DNA from: Kaistia dalseonensis
GTDB taxonomy: Bacteria; Pseudomonadota; Alphaproteobacteria; Rhizobiales; Kaistiaceae
Assembly (NCBI RefSeq): GCF_030814715.1
Contig: NZ_JAUSVO010000001.1
Location: 558,001-622,000, forward strand
DNA: 64,000 nucleotides
Direction of reading: 5' to 3'
A model generated the notes under the pieces. That model had not been told where the DNA came from and searched no databases. It saw only the letters and a program-made list of their open reading frames with translations. Below are positions 53,515 through 63,214 of the stretch, piece by piece (the stretch's first letter is position 1; the number at the start of each line of letters is the position of its first letter). The translations under genes and the position numbers were made by a program.

Positions 53515-54033
53515 ATGCCATCCGACAAAGCGCCGGCGCCGCGCGAGGTAAAACCTGCCAATCAGCGCGGTGCGGCGCGGCTCGCGGCGGTCCAGGCTCT
53601 CTACCAGATGGACGTCGGCGGAGCGTCGCTTACGGAAGTCGTGGCGGAATTCGAGAATTTCCGCCTCGGCAAGGAACTGGACGGCGACCAGTATCGCGAT
53701 GCGGACGCCGCCTTCTTCCGCGATATCATCGCGGGCGTCGTGCGCGAGCAGCGCAATCTCGATCCGGCGATCCATGTTTCGCTGGTTTCCGACTGGCCGC
53801 TGACCCGCATCGACGTGACGTTGCGCGCGATCCTGCGCTGCGGCACCTATGAGCTCGTCGGGCGCAAGGACGTGCCGGCGCGCGTCATCATCACCGAATA
53901 TGTCGATGTCGCACGCGCATTCTTCGGCCCGGGCGATGAGCAGCGCATGGTGAACGGCGTGCTCGACACCGCCGCGCGGCGCCTGCGACCGGACGAATTC
54001 ACCGAAGCGGCACATCCGGGCAAGCGGGCCTGA
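53515..54033 (+). CDS. nusB: Transcription antitermination factor NusB
   Basis: RNA-binding factor that with NusE/S10 binds boxA and prevents premature termination in rRNA operons. The 172-residue all-helical protein has [20 protein letters not shown] (about 19-38) and the C-terminal [22 protein letters not shown] segment (about 126-147, quoted here as VDVARAFF and MVNGVLD). It begins directly after the ribH stop, and thiL starts one base after its own stop, the conserved ribH-nusB-thiL string. Confidence 0.94.
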   Translation: MPSDKAPAPREVKPANQRGAARLAAVQALYQMDVGGASLTEVVAEFENFRLGKELDGDQYRDADAAFFRDIIAGVVREQRNLDPAIHVSLVSDWPLTRIDVTLRAILRCGTYELVGRKDVPARVIITEYVDVARAFFGPGDEQRMVNGVLDTAARRLRPDEFTEAAHPGKRA

Positions 54034-54034
54034 C

Positions 54035-55030
54035 ATGACGGAACGGGCAGGGCGGCCGGGCGAATTCGACCTGATCGCCCGATATCTCCGTCCGCTCGCC
54101 GATGATCCGGCGGCCTTCAACCTGACCGACGACGCGGCCGCTTTCACGCCAACGCCGGGCATGGATCTCGTCCTCACCAAGGACATGGTCGCCGCCGGTA
54201 TCCATTTCTTCCCCGATGATCCGCCCGCCTCGATCGCACGCAAGGCGCTCCGGGTGAACCTCTCCGATCTCGCGGCCAAGGGCGCCACGCCGATCGGCTA
54301 TCTGCTCGGTCTCGCGCTCCCCGCGGACTGGACCGAGGACTGGATGGCGGCGTTCTCCGCCGCGCTCGGCCAGGACCAGCTCACCTATGGCATCGCGCTT
54401 CTGGGCGGCGACACCGTGAAGGCGCCGAGCGGCCTCGTGCTCTCCATTACCGCGATCGGCGAGGTACCCTCCGGCGGCATGGTGCGCCGCCTGGGGGCGC
54501 GTCCCGGCGATGCGATCGTGGTGTCGGGCACGATCGGCGACGCTGCGCTCGGCCTTCGACTCAGGCTCGGCGCGCTTGACGGTGCGCCGGCCGGAGCGGG
54601 CGCCGCGCACCTGCTCGACCGCTATCTGCACCCCCGCCCGCGCCTGGCGCTGGCGGGTGCCGTCCGCCGCCATGCCCGCGCCGCGCTCGATGTTTCCGAT
54701 GGGCTGATGGGCGATCTCGGCCATATCACCCGCGCCTCGAACGTCTCCGCCCTGGTCGAGGCAGCGGCGGTGCCGCTGTCGGATGCCGCGCGGCATCTGG
54801 TCGAAGCCGATGAAGCCGCGCTCACCAGCGTGCTGACCGGCGGCGACGATTATGAGATCCTCGCCATCATCCCGCCGGAGCGGCTCGATGCCTATGAGGC
54901 CGAGGCGATCGCCGCCGGTGTTCCGGTCGCGGTCATCGGGCGAATCGTCGAGGGCTCGGCCCCGCCAGCAGCCCTTGGGCGCGACGGCACGCCGCTGCAT
55001 CTCGGCCGCGCCTCGCACGACCACTTCTGA
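54035..55030 (+). CDS. thiL: Thiamine-monophosphate kinase
   Basis: Phosphorylates thiamine monophosphate to the active cofactor thiamine diphosphate. The 331-residue protein has the N-terminal FNLTDDAAAF (about 28-37) with the Mg-binding Asp pair, VNLSDLAAKGATPIGYLLGL (about 73-92), and GGDTVKAPSGL (about 124-134). ALDVSDGLMGDLGHI (about 218-232) and GGDDYEIL (about 267-274) are also present. All metal-binding motifs look intact. It ends the nusB-thiL string. Confidence 0.95.
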   Translation: MTERAGRPGEFDLIARYLRPLADDPAAFNLTDDAAAFTPTPGMDLVLTKDMVAAGIHFFPDDPPASIARKALRVNLSDLAAKGATPIGYLLGLALPADWTEDWMAAFSAALGQDQLTYGIALLGGDTVKAPSGLVLSITAIGEVPSGGMVRRLGARPGDAIVVSGTIGDAALGLRLRLGALDGAPAGAGAAHLLDRYLHPRPRLALAGAVRRHARAALDVSDGLMGDLGHITRASNVSALVEAAAVPLSDAARHLVEADEAALTSVLTGGDDYEILAIIPPERLDAYEAEAIAAGVPVAVIGRIVEGSAPPAALGRDGTPLHLGRASHDHF

Positions 55031-55089
55031 TAAAAACGTCCCCTGAGGGCAAGAAATCGATTCTCGATTTGCTCGATGGGGCCGAATTC

Positions 55090-56313
55090 GTGGATAATAA
55101 TTCCAGTCTAGCCGATCAGGCCGTCCGCCGGAACGCATTCGTGCTGACAGCGGCGACGGCCTTTGGCGGCGCGATCATGCCGGTCGCCATCACGCTGGGC
55201 GGCCTCTCCGGCGCTTATCTGCTCGGCGCCGACAAATCGCTCGCGACCATGCCGGTCACGGCGCTGACGGTCGGTTCCGCGCTCGCGACGATCCCCGCCG
55301 CCACGCTGATGAGCCGGGTCGGCCGTCGCTGGGGTTTTGTCATCGGCGCCATGCCGGCGGCGCTCGGCGGCTTGCTTGCGACCTACGCGCTGCTGCAAGA
55401 CCTGTTCTGGCTCTTCGCCGGCGCGTTGCTGCTGATCGGCGTCTCGGCCGCCTTCAATCAGCAATATCGCTTCGCCGCCGTCGATGGCGGCAGTGAGGTT
55501 GCCCGGACGCGGGCGCTGGCGCTCGTCATGGGCGGCGGTGTTCTCTCCGCCGTCATCGGCCCGCAGACCGCGATCTTCACGCGCGATCTGTTCCAGCCGA
55601 TCCCGTTTGCCGGTGGCTTCCTCGCAATATCGGTGCTGGCGCTCGTCGCCTCGACGATCGTCAGCCGGCTGCGCAATATCGCCCCGCCGCGCAGAGCCCG
55701 GGATGGCGCTCAATTGCGCGGACGTCCGCTCGCCGAGATCGCGCGCCAGCCTCGCTTCGTGGCGGCGGTCCTGTGCGGCATCTGCTCCTATGCGCTCATG
55801 ACCTTCGTGATGACGGCGGCGCCGCTCGCCATGGTCGGCTGCGGCCTCAGCCAGAGCAATGCCGCGCTCGGCATCCAGTGGCATGTGCTCGCCATGTTCG
55901 GGCCGAGCTTCTTCACCGGCAAGCTGATCGTGCGTTTCGGCAAGGACCGGATCGTCATCGCCGGCATGGCGCTGCTGACGGCTTGCGCCGTCGTCGCGAT
56001 CTCGGGTCTGTCGCTCAGCCATTTCTGGATCGCGCTCGTTCTGCTCGGCCTCGGCTGGAATTTCGGCTTCATCGGCGCGACTGCGATGCTGACGGAAACC
56101 TACCGGCCGGAGGAAAAGGGCAGGGTGCAGGGCCTCAACGATTTTCTCGTCTTCGCCTCTTCCGCGGTCGCGTCGTTCTTTGCCGGCACATTGATCAACG
56201 GTCCCGGCTGGGCCTTCATCAACGCGATCGTCTTCCCGGTTGTCATCGTCTGCCTCATCGTGCTCGCTTGGACGGCGCTGCTGCGCCGTGGCGCCGTGCC
56301 GGAAGCCCTCTGA
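55090..56313 (+). CDS. MFS transporter, function unknown
   Basis: About 407 residues of mostly hydrophobic sequence with 12 predicted helices and a central polar loop (about 195-220, RLRNIAPPRRARDGAQLRG). The motif A-like loop after helix 2 reads LMSRVGRRWGFVIGA (about 75-89). Alphaproteobacterial relatives often follow thiL. The substrate is unknown. Start codon: GTG at 55090 with GATGGGG upstream is preferred; a TTG at 55069 is in frame and also possible. Confidence 0.85.
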   Translation: MDNNSSLADQAVRRNAFVLTAATAFGGAIMPVAITLGGLSGAYLLGADKSLATMPVTALTVGSALATIPAATLMSRVGRRWGFVIGAMPAALGGLLATYALLQDLFWLFAGALLLIGVSAAFNQQYRFAAVDGGSEVARTRALALVMGGGVLSAVIGPQTAIFTRDLFQPIPFAGGFLAISVLALVASTIVSRLRNIAPPRRARDGAQLRGRPLAEIARQPRFVAAVLCGICSYALMTFVMTAAPLAMVGCGLSQSNAALGIQWHVLAMFGPSFFTGKLIVRFGKDRIVIAGMALLTACAVVAISGLSLSHFWIALVLLGLGWNFGFIGATAMLTETYRPEEKGRVQGLNDFLVFASSAVASFFAGTLINGPGWAFINAIVFPVVIVCLIVLAWTALLRRGAVPEAL

Positions 56314-56552
56314 GTCCGCCGGCAAACAGACCGACCGCGCGTTTCTTGATCCTCCCAAGTCAAAATGGCGTGGCGCCGGCAAGCTAGTGCTTGACCGCCG
56401 CCTCAACCCGTCCTCAACTCGTTCAACGGGGGGAGAGCCGGGAGGAACGTTGCTTTCCCGCCGCACGGACAGCCGGCGCGGCGTTCTGGTTCGTCATAGG
56501 GCGAAATCCGGGGCGTTTGAAACGACGCCGGCAAGAGGAGGGGAAGAGAGAC

Positions 56553-58694
56553 GTGATTTACTTGATCATTCTGTGCGCCTTGCTGGCCTTGGCCTATGGC
56601 GCCTGGGCGACACGCGACGTACTCGCCGCCGATGCCGGTTCCGCGCGCATGCAGGAGATCGCCGCGGCGATCCGGGAGGGTGCGAGCGCCTATCTGAGGC
56701 GGCAATACATGACGATCGCCGTCGTCGGCATCGTCATATTCGCGATCCTCGTATGGCTGCTGTCGCTGACGGTGGCGATCGGCTTTGCCATCGGCGCCAT
56801 CCTGTCGGGCCTCGCCGGCTTCATCGGCATGAACGTCTCCGTGCGCGCCAATGTGCGGACGGCGCAGGCGGCGACCAAGAGCCTCGCGGCCGGCCTCGCC
56901 ATCGCCTTCAAGTCGGGCGCCATCACCGGCATGCTGGTGGCCGGCCTCGCTTTGCTCGGCGTCGCGGTCTACTATCTCATCTTGACCCAGTTCGCCGGCT
57001 ACAGCCCGGATGACCGCACGGTGATCAACGCGCTGGTCGCGCTCGGCTTCGGCGCCTCGCTGATCTCGATCTTCGCCCGTCTCGGCGGCGGCATTTTCAC
57101 CAAGGGCGCCGATGTCGGCGGCGATCTCGTCGGCAAGGTCGAGGCGGGAATCCCGGAGGATGATCCGCGCAATCCGGCCACCATCGCCGATAATGTCGGC
57201 GACAATGTCGGTGACTGCGCCGGCATGGCGGCGGATCTGTTCGAGACCTATGTCGTCACCGTGGTCGCGACCATGGTGCTCGCCGCGATCTTCTTCGCCA
57301 CCTCGCCCAATTTCGGGTCGATCATGCTCTATCCGCTCGGTATCGGCGCGGCCTGCATCATTACCTCGATCGCCGGCACCTTCTTCGTCAAGCTCGGCGC
57401 CAACCAGTCGATCATGGGCGCGCTCTACAAGGGCTTCATCGCCTCGGCACTGCTCTCCATCATCGGCCTCGCCGTCGCAACGCAGCTGCTCGTCGGCTGG
57501 GGCGAGATCGGCACGGCGGCAGGCTTCACCATCACCGGGCTGAACCTGTTCTATTGCGGCCTCGTCGGCCTGGCGGTGACCGGGCTGATCGTCTGGATCA
57601 CCGAATATTATACCGGCATCGGCTATCGCCCGGTGCGCTCGATCTCGCAGGCCTCGGTGACCGGCCACGGCACCAATGTGATCCAGGGCCTCGCCGTCTC
57701 GCTGGAGGCGACCGCGCTGCCGACTCTGGTGATCGTCGCCGGCATCGTCTCGACCTACAGCTTCGCCGGCCTGTTCGGTACGGCGATCGCCGTCTCGACC
57801 ATGCTCGGCCTCGCCGGCATGGTCGTGGCGCTCGATGCCTTCGGCCCCGTCACGGACAATGCCGGCGGCATCGCCGAAATGGCGGGCCTACCCAAGGAGG
57901 TGCGTCACGCGACCGATGCGCTCGACGCGGTCGGCAACACCACCAAGGCCGTGACCAAGGGCTATGCCATCGGTTCGGCCGGTCTCGGCGCGCTGGTGCT
58001 GTTCGCCGCCTATAATTACGACCTGACCTACTTCATCAGCGAGGCCAACAAGGAAGGCTCGACCAGCTTCCAGTATTTCAGGGGCATCGTCCCCGATTTC
58101 ACGCTCTCCAATCCCTATGTCGTGGTCGGGCTGCTGCTCGGCGGCCTCATTCCCTACATTTTCGGCGGCATCACCATGACCGCCGTCGGCCGCGCCGCCG
58201 GCGCGATCGTGGAAGAGGTCCGGCGCCAGTTCCGTGCGAAGCCGGGCATCATGGCCGGCACCGACAAGCCGGATTACGGCAAGGCGGTCGACCTGCTGAC
58301 CAAAGCGGCGATCAAGGAGATGGTGATTCCCTCGCTGCTGCCGGTGCTCGCGCCGATCGTCGTCTTCTTCGTGATCAAGTGGATCGCGGGGCCGAGCGAG
58401 GCCTTCTCGGCCGTCGGCGCCATGCTGCTCGGCGTTATCGTCACCGGCCTCTTCGTCGCCATCTCGATGACCTCGGGCGGCGGCGCCTGGGACAATGCGA
58501 AGAAGTCGTTCGAGGATGGTTTCGTCGATGCGAATGGCGTTCGCCACATGAAGGGTTCGGAAGCGCACAAGGCATCGGTGACGGGCGATACCGTCGGCGA
58601 TCCCTACAAGGACACGGCCGGTCCGGCCGTCAATCCCGCGATCAAGATCACCAACATCGTGGCCCTGCTGCTGCTCGCCGTGCTCGCCCACTGA
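56553..58694 (+). CDS. hppA: Proton-translocating membrane pyrophosphatase, K+-independent type
   Basis: Couples hydrolysis of pyrophosphate to proton pumping across the cytoplasmic membrane, recovering energy from biosynthetic PPi. The 713-residue protein has about 16 membrane helices and the catalytic motifs [20 protein letters not shown] and [20 protein letters not shown] (around 184-230). The residue pair that separates the K+-dependent and K+-independent classes reads [10 protein letters not shown]: Lys at the key position and Thr three residues later, both typical of K+-independent H+-pumps. The start is a GTG after GAGGAGGGGAAG; the frame is open from 56391 without membrane character. 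Confidence 0.94.
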   Translation: MIYLIILCALLALAYGAWATRDVLAADAGSARMQEIAAAIREGASAYLRRQYMTIAVVGIVIFAILVWLLSLTVAIGFAIGAILSGLAGFIGMNVSVRANVRTAQAATKSLAAGLAIAFKSGAITGMLVAGLALLGVAVYYLILTQFAGYSPDDRTVINALVALGFGASLISIFARLGGGIFTKGADVGGDLVGKVEAGIPEDDPRNPATIADNVGDNVGDCAGMAADLFETYVVTVVATMVLAAIFFATSPNFGSIMLYPLGIGAACIITSIAGTFFVKLGANQSIMGALYKGFIASALLSIIGLAVATQLLVGWGEIGTAAGFTITGLNLFYCGLVGLAVTGLIVWITEYYTGIGYRPVRSISQASVTGHGTNVIQGLAVSLEATALPTLVIVAGIVSTYSFAGLFGTAIAVSTMLGLAGMVVALDAFGPVTDNAGGIAEMAGLPKEVRHATDALDAVGNTTKAVTKGYAIGSAGLGALVLFAAYNYDLTYFISEANKEGSTSFQYFRGIVPDFTLSNPYVVVGLLLGGLIPYIFGGITMTAVGRAAGAIVEEVRRQFRAKPGIMAGTDKPDYGKAVDLLTKAAIKEMVIPSLLPVLAPIVVFFVIKWIAGPSEAFSAVGAMLLGVIVTGLFVAISMTSGGGAWDNAKKSFEDGFVDANGVRHMKGSEAHKASVTGDTVGDPYKDTAGPAVNPAIKITNIVALLLLAVLAH

Positions 58695-58721
58695 GCGGGC
58701 GAGGCTGAGCCTTGAAAAAAG

Positions 58722-58751
58722 AAAGCCCGGTGCGGTCGCACCGGGCTTTTT
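58722..58751. terminator. Bidirectional terminator between hppA and bamE
   Basis: Perfect 12 bp stem AAAGCCCGGTGC (58722-58733), GGTC loop, GCACCGGGCTTT (58738-58749), with T-runs on both sides (T after the stem on plus, A-run before it giving T on minus). It serves both convergent genes. Confidence 0.88.
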
Positions 58752-58775
58752 GCTGAGAGGCGAGGGCGGCCTCGA

Positions 58776-59294
58776 TTATCCGCCGAACGGATTGCCGCCG
58801 CCCATGGCCATCGTTCCCGTCAGCACCTGCTCGAGGAAGCCCTGGTCGGTGCCGCTGGTCGGCGTCGTCTGGGTGATGAAGTCGAACACCTTGCCGTCCT
58901 TCAGGCCGTAATTGGCGATTCGGGCCACGGTCTGGTTCTTGTCGAAATAGACGGCCAGGATGCGCTGGTCGACGATCTTCTGGCGCTGGAAGGCCATGGT
59001 GCGCTTGCGCGTCTGGCTGATGTAGTAGAACACCTCGCCGCCGAAATCGGCTGTCGTTGAGGGCGAGCCGAGCACGATCAGCACCTGATCGCGGCTGGCG
59101 CCGACCGGCACCTGCTCGAGCGCCATGCTGGAGGCGACATAGCCGGCGTGATAGGTCTCGTTCAGCCCGCCGAAGGTGTTGGACTTCAGGCAACCCGCCA
59201 GGGGAACTAACGCGAATACGGCCAGCATGCCCACCGTGATGCGACGCGCCCGCGCGCTGCCGCCAAACCGCTGATCCGTTACGCCGAAAGGCAT
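58776..59294 (-). CDS. bamE: Outer membrane assembly lipoprotein BamE (SmpA/OmlA family)
   Basis: Lipoprotein of the BAM complex that inserts beta-barrel proteins into the outer membrane. The 172-residue protein has a signal peptide with lipobox LAGC (Cys35), and the BamE domain with VPVGASRDQVLIVLGSPST (about 68-86) and GGEVFYYISQTRKR near 91-104. The C-terminal ~50 residues are Gly/Thr-rich. The ATG at 59294 is chosen over the frame start at 59312. Divergent from the cytochrome bc1 chaperone gene. Confidence 0.9.
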   Translation of the reverse strand: MPFGVTDQRFGGSARARRITVGMLAVFALVPLAGCLKSNTFGGLNETYHAGYVASSMALEQVPVGASRDQVLIVLGSPSTTADFGGEVFYYISQTRKRTMAFQRQKIVDQRILAVYFDKNQTVARIANYGLKDGKVFDFITQTTPTSGTDQGFLEQVLTGTMAMGGGNPFGG

Positions 59295-59454
59295 TGCATT
59301 CTCCTGGCCCACTTCATCGGGTTGGCAATCTCCCTAGCCTGCGCTAGGGCTCGTGGCAATCTTCCTTGCAAGGGCAGCAGGCAGTACCATCTGGAGCCGG
59401 GGACGGTTCGCCTCTGGCCTAGCCCTTTGCTGTCCAATCTGGAGATCGGCAGAA

Positions 59455-60012
59455 ATGTTCCGACGCTTCTTCACCCGCAGCCGCAGGAACGAATCTATTG
59501 CATATTCGCTTTACGGCGCGATCGTGGCGCAGTCGCGGCAACCGGCCTTCTACGCCGATTGGCTCGTACCCGACACGCTCGACGGCCGCTATGACATGAT
59601 CGTCCTGCATGATTTCCTGCTCTTCTACCGGTTGAAGACCGAGAGCGATGCCGATCGGCGACTCGGTCAGGCCGTATTCGACATTTTTCTCAAGGACATG
59701 GACGGCGCGCTGCGCGAAATGGGCGTGGGCGACATATCGGTGCCGAAGAAGCTGAAAAAGATGGCCGAGGTGTTTTATGGCCGCGTCAGCGCCTATGACG
59801 CGGCGCTCGCGGCCGGCGACGGCGCGGCGCTGGAGGCGGCGATCGCCCGGAACATATTTCCCGAAGGTGACCCGGCGGGCTCGGCAGGACGGATGGCGGC
59901 CTATGTCGAAGCCGCTACGGTGGCGCTCGCGGCCCAGCCGATCGATGTGATTCGCGCCGGGCGGATCGATTTCCCCGCGATTCGGTCCAACACGGCATCG
60001 GAGGCCGCGTGA
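59455..60012 (+). CDS. Ubiquinol-cytochrome c chaperone (CBP3/UQCC1-like)
   Basis: A 185-residue homologue of mitochondrial CBP3/UQCC1, which assists cytochrome b synthesis and bc1 complex assembly. Visible family features include an N-terminal basic stretch (MFRRFFTRSRR), YGAIVAQSRQPAFYADWLVPDT near 19-40 (quoted in part as AIVAQSRQPAFY and WLVPDT), and LHDFLLFYRL near 51-60. FDIFLKDMDGALREMGVGD near 75-93 is also typical. The ATG at 59455 matches the family start. The stop overlaps the next ATG (TGATG). Confidence 0.9.
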   Translation: MFRRFFTRSRRNESIAYSLYGAIVAQSRQPAFYADWLVPDTLDGRYDMIVLHDFLLFYRLKTESDADRRLGQAVFDIFLKDMDGALREMGVGDISVPKKLKKMAEVFYGRVSAYDAALAAGDGAALEAAIARNIFPEGDPAGSAGRMAAYVEAATVALAAQPIDVIRAGRIDFPAIRSNTASEAA

Positions 60013-60548
60013 TGAGCAGCATTCCCTTTTCCCGCATCGTCGATATTGCCCGGCTCGGCCGTGGCCGCACGAACGAGCACCTGGTTGCCGATGCGGAGGA
60101 GCGGCGCGCGATCGCCAAGGAATTCGGCATCCTCGAACTGACCGCGCTGGAGGCCGATCTGGCGATCGAAACCTGGCGCCGGGTCGGGCTGAAGATCGAG
60201 GGGCGGCTGCGCGCCGATGCCGTGCAGGCCTGCGTCGTCACCGTGGAGCCGGTTCCCGAGCATATCGACCAGCCCTTCACGCTCACCTTCCTGCCGCCCG
60301 AGGCGATGGCGAAGGACCCCAAGACGGTCGCCGAGGCCGAGGTCATCGTCGTGTTCGACGAGGATGATCCGCCGGACGAACTGGTCGGCCATACGATCGA
60401 TCTCGGGGCGATCGTCACCGAGCAGCTCGCGCTGGCGCTCGATCCCTACCCGCGCGCACCCGGCGCCGAGCTGCCGAAAGGTCTCGGAACGCACGATGAG
60501 GAAGAGGGATCGCCGTTTGCCGCATTGTCGAGCCTGAGGCAGAAGTGA
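60012..60548 (+). CDS. DUF177 (YceD-like) protein
   Basis: A 178-residue DUF177 protein. The middle (about 65-115) carries the family core GRLRADAVQACVVTVEPVPEH (quoted as two overlapping parts GRLRADAVQACVV and VEPVPEH), where DUF177 proteins have a conserved Cys, and the acidic FDEDDPPDE near 116-124. YceD-type proteins are linked to 23S rRNA synthesis and usually sit before rpmF and plsX. Here rpmF is absent and plsX follows 131 bp later, the alphaproteobacterial variant. Translationally coupled to the bc1 chaperone by a TGATG junction. Confidence 0.87.
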   Translation: MSSIPFSRIVDIARLGRGRTNEHLVADAEERRAIAKEFGILELTALEADLAIETWRRVGLKIEGRLRADAVQACVVTVEPVPEHIDQPFTLTFLPPEAMAKDPKTVAEAEVIVVFDEDDPPDELVGHTIDLGAIVTEQLALALDPYPRAPGAELPKGLGTHDEEEGSPFAALSSLRQK

Positions 60549-60679
60549 TAGCCACAAGGCCGTCGCCGGCGCGGCTGGCGAAACATTTGTTGTCAGGCAG
60601 GCCGAATTCGGTATTTTCCACCGCCGTAATCGCGGCGCTGTTGGAACGGCCGGTGGCGTTGAAGCGCTGAAAGGGCGGA

Positions 60680-61741
60680 ATGGTTAAGATAGCGATCGAC
60701 GCCATGGGCGGCGACAACGGGCCTTCGACCGTTCTCGCCGGCGCAGATATTGCGCTGGTCCGTCGGCCCGAACTGACGTTCCAGCTCTTCGGTGACGAGC
60801 AGGCGGTGCTGCCCCTGCTCGACAATTACCCGCGCCTCAAGGCCGTCTCGACCTTCACCCATTGCGAAGTCACCGTCCAGATGGACGACAAGCCGAGTCA
60901 GGCGCTGCGCAAGGGCCGCTGGAAATCGAGCATGTGGCGCGCGCTGGAGGCGGTGAAGAAGGGCGAGGCGGACGTCGCTCTCTCGGCCGGCAATACCGGC
61001 GCGCTGATGGCGATGTCGAAATTCTGCCTGCGCACCATGGCGGGCATCGAGCGCCCGGCGCTGGCAGCACTCTGGCCGACCATGCGCGGGGAAAGCGTCG
61101 TGCTCGATGTCGGCGCGACCATCAACGCCGATGCGCAGCAACTGATCGACTTCGCCATGATGGGCGGTGCGATGGCGCGGGCGCTGCTCGATGTCGAGCG
61201 TCCCACGGTCGGCCTGCTCAATATCGGCGTCGAAGAGATGAAGGGCCTCGAGGAGGTCCGCGTCGCCGGACAGATCCTCAAGGAAGCCAATCTCGACCAT
61301 CTCGAATATGTCGGCTTCGTCGAGGGCGATGATATCGGCCGGGGAACGGTCGATGTCGTAGTGACCGAGGCCTTTGCCGGCAATATCGCGCTGAAGACGG
61401 CCGAGGGAACCGCCCGGCAGATCGGGTCTTATCTCCGTGACGCCATGGGGCGCACGCTGCTCGGGCGCATCGGCTATTTCTTCGCGCAGGGCGCGTTCAA
61501 GGAATTGCGCCAGAAGCTCGATCCGCGCGCCTCGAATGGTGCCGTGCTGCTCGGGCTGAACGGCATTGTCATCAAGAGCCATGGCGGCACGGATGGCGAA
61601 GGCTTCGCCAATGCCGTCGAAGTCGGCTACAGCATGGCCCGCAACGGGTTGCTGGCCAAAATTAGCCAGGATCTCGGCGATTATCACCGGGCGGGCTTCG
61701 TCCGCGAGGTGGCCGAAATCGTGAATGAAGGTGCTCCGTGA
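60680..61741 (+). CDS. plsX: Phosphate acyltransferase PlsX
   Basis: Makes acyl-phosphate from acyl-ACP, the first step of phospholipid synthesis in most bacteria. The 353-residue protein begins [20 protein letters not shown], with [16 protein letters not shown] near 101-116 and the late [14 protein letters not shown] near 294-307. Normal length. A GGGCGGA site precedes the ATG. The stop overlaps the fabH GTG by four bases, coupling phospholipid and fatty acid initiation genes. Confidence 0.96.
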   Translation: MVKIAIDAMGGDNGPSTVLAGADIALVRRPELTFQLFGDEQAVLPLLDNYPRLKAVSTFTHCEVTVQMDDKPSQALRKGRWKSSMWRALEAVKKGEADVALSAGNTGALMAMSKFCLRTMAGIERPALAALWPTMRGESVVLDVGATINADAQQLIDFAMMGGAMARALLDVERPTVGLLNIGVEEMKGLEEVRVAGQILKEANLDHLEYVGFVEGDDIGRGTVDVVVTEAFAGNIALKTAEGTARQIGSYLRDAMGRTLLGRIGYFFAQGAFKELRQKLDPRASNGAVLLGLNGIVIKSHGGTDGEGFANAVEVGYSMARNGLLAKISQDLGDYHRAGFVREVAEIVNEGAP

Positions 61742-62715
61742 GTTTTATCCGTTCGGTGGTTCTCGGCTGCGGGAGCTATCTTCCCGAGAAGACCCTGACC
61801 AATTTCGAACTCGCCACGATGGTGGATACGTCGGATGAGTGGATCGTCCAGCGCACCGGCATCAGCGAGCGGCACATCGCCGCCGAAGGCGAGTTTACTT
61901 CTGATCTGGCGACGGCTGCCGCCAAGGCCGCCCTTGCCGATGCCGGTCTCACGATCGGCGAGATCGACATGATCCTCGTCGCGACCGCCACGCCCGACGA
62001 CACCTTTCCCGCGACGGCCGTGACGGTCCAGCGCAAGCTCGGCATGCTGCACGGCGCCGCTTTCGACCTGCATGCGGTCTGCTCCGGCTTCGTCTTCGCG
62101 CTGTCGACGGCCGACGCCTATATCCGCGCGAGCCAGGCCAAGCGCATTCTTATCATCGGCGCCGAGACCTTCTCGCGTATCCTCGACTGGACCGACCGCT
62201 CGACCTGCGTGCTGTTCGGCGATGGCGCGGGTGCCGTGATCCTCGGCGCCTCGGTGCAGGACGGCACGCGCGAGGATCGCGGCGTGCTCACGACGCATCT
62301 GCGCTCCGACGGCAATCATCGCGAAAAGCTCTATGTCGATGGCGGCCCGTCCTCGACGGGCACGGTCGGCCATCTCCGCATGGAGGGCCGCGAGGTCTTC
62401 AAGCATGCCGTCGGCATGATCACCGACGTGATCGAGGACGCCTTCAGCGCCACCGGCTATACCGCCCAGGACGTCGACTGGTTCGTTCCGCACCAGGCGA
62501 ATATCCGCATCATCGATGGCAGCGCGCGCAAGCTCGGCATAGCAAGCGAGAAAGTTGTGCGGACCGTCGCGGTCCACGGCAACACTTCGGCGGCGTCGAT
62601 TCCGCTCGCCCTTTCGGTCGCGCGCGACGACGGGCGGATCAAGCGGGGCGACCTCGTGCTGCTCGAAGCGATGGGCGGCGGATTTACATGGGGTTCGGCG
62701 CTGCTGCGCTGGTAG
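61738..62715 (+). CDS. fabH: Beta-ketoacyl-ACP synthase III
   Basis: Condenses acetyl-CoA with malonyl-ACP to start fatty acid synthesis. The 325-residue thiolase-fold enzyme has the catalytic Cys in [10 protein letters not shown] (about 111-120), His in [11 protein letters not shown] (about 248-258) and Asn in [12 protein letters not shown] (about 281-292). Start is a GTG overlapping the plsX stop (GTGA). The short gap to ihfA (121 bp) contains the likely ihfA promoter. Confidence 0.96.
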   Translation: MSFIRSVVLGCGSYLPEKTLTNFELATMVDTSDEWIVQRTGISERHIAAEGEFTSDLATAAAKAALADAGLTIGEIDMILVATATPDDTFPATAVTVQRKLGMLHGAAFDLHAVCSGFVFALSTADAYIRASQAKRILIIGAETFSRILDWTDRSTCVLFGDGAGAVILGASVQDGTREDRGVLTTHLRSDGNHREKLYVDGGPSSTGTVGHLRMEGREVFKHAVGMITDVIEDAFSATGYTAQDVDWFVPHQANIRIIDGSARKLGIASEKVVRTVAVHGNTSAASIPLALSVARDDGRIKRGDLVLLEAMGGGFTWGSALLRW

Positions 62716-62781
62716 GAAACGCCTGAAATTCCCGCGCGTTACGATGAAGGACGTTGACCGCCCCGAGGTCTGGCAATAGGC

Positions 62782-62811
62782 TTGTGTCAGGGGAGCAACA
62801 GGACTTTAGCC
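62782..62811 (+). promoter_or_regulatory. Candidate promoter of ihfA
   Basis: TTGTGT (62782-62787) and TTAGCC (62806-62811) with an 18 bp spacer, 26 bp before the ihfA ATG. The match is moderate. Confidence 0.3.
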
Positions 62812-62836
62812 TAGCAAAAAGATTGGGAAAAAGACC

Positions 62837-63169
62837 ATGACAGGCAAGACGGTGACGCGCGCCGATCTGTGCGAGGCGGTCTACCAGAAGGTCGGCTTGT
62901 CTCGGACGGAGTCTGCTGAGCTTGTCGAACTCGTCCTGGATGAAATCAGCGCGTGTATCGTCCGCGGCGAGTCCGTGAAGTTGTCTTCGTTCGGCTCGTT
63001 TCTCGTTCGCTCCAAGGGCGAGCGGATCGGCCGCAACCCGAAGACCGGCGAAGAGGTACCGATTTCGCCTCGCCGCGTGATGGTATTCAAGCCCAGCAAT
63101 GTTCTGAAGCAGCGGATCAATGGCTCGCTTGTTCCAAACGGCCATGATTCCGATGAGGAAGATGCGTGA
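62837..63169 (+). CDS. ihfA: Integration host factor subunit alpha
   Basis: DNA-bending nucleoid protein that works as a heterodimer with IhfB. The 110-residue HU-fold protein starts [20 protein letters not shown], with [20 protein letters not shown] near 46-65 and the DNA-intercalating [16 protein letters not shown] near 66-81. At about 10 residues longer than E. coli IhfA, it carries a short acidic tail. The plsX-fabH-ihfA-merR order is conserved in alphaproteobacteria. Confidence 0.95.
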   Translation: MTGKTVTRADLCEAVYQKVGLSRTESAELVELVLDEISACIVRGESVKLSSFGSFLVRSKGERIGRNPKTGEEVPISPRRVMVFKPSNVLKQRINGSLVPNGHDSDEEDA

Positions 63170-63214
63170 CCGCGACGCCTGGTGACGGTTTGCCGGGGCC
63201 GTGCGCGGTTCTGA

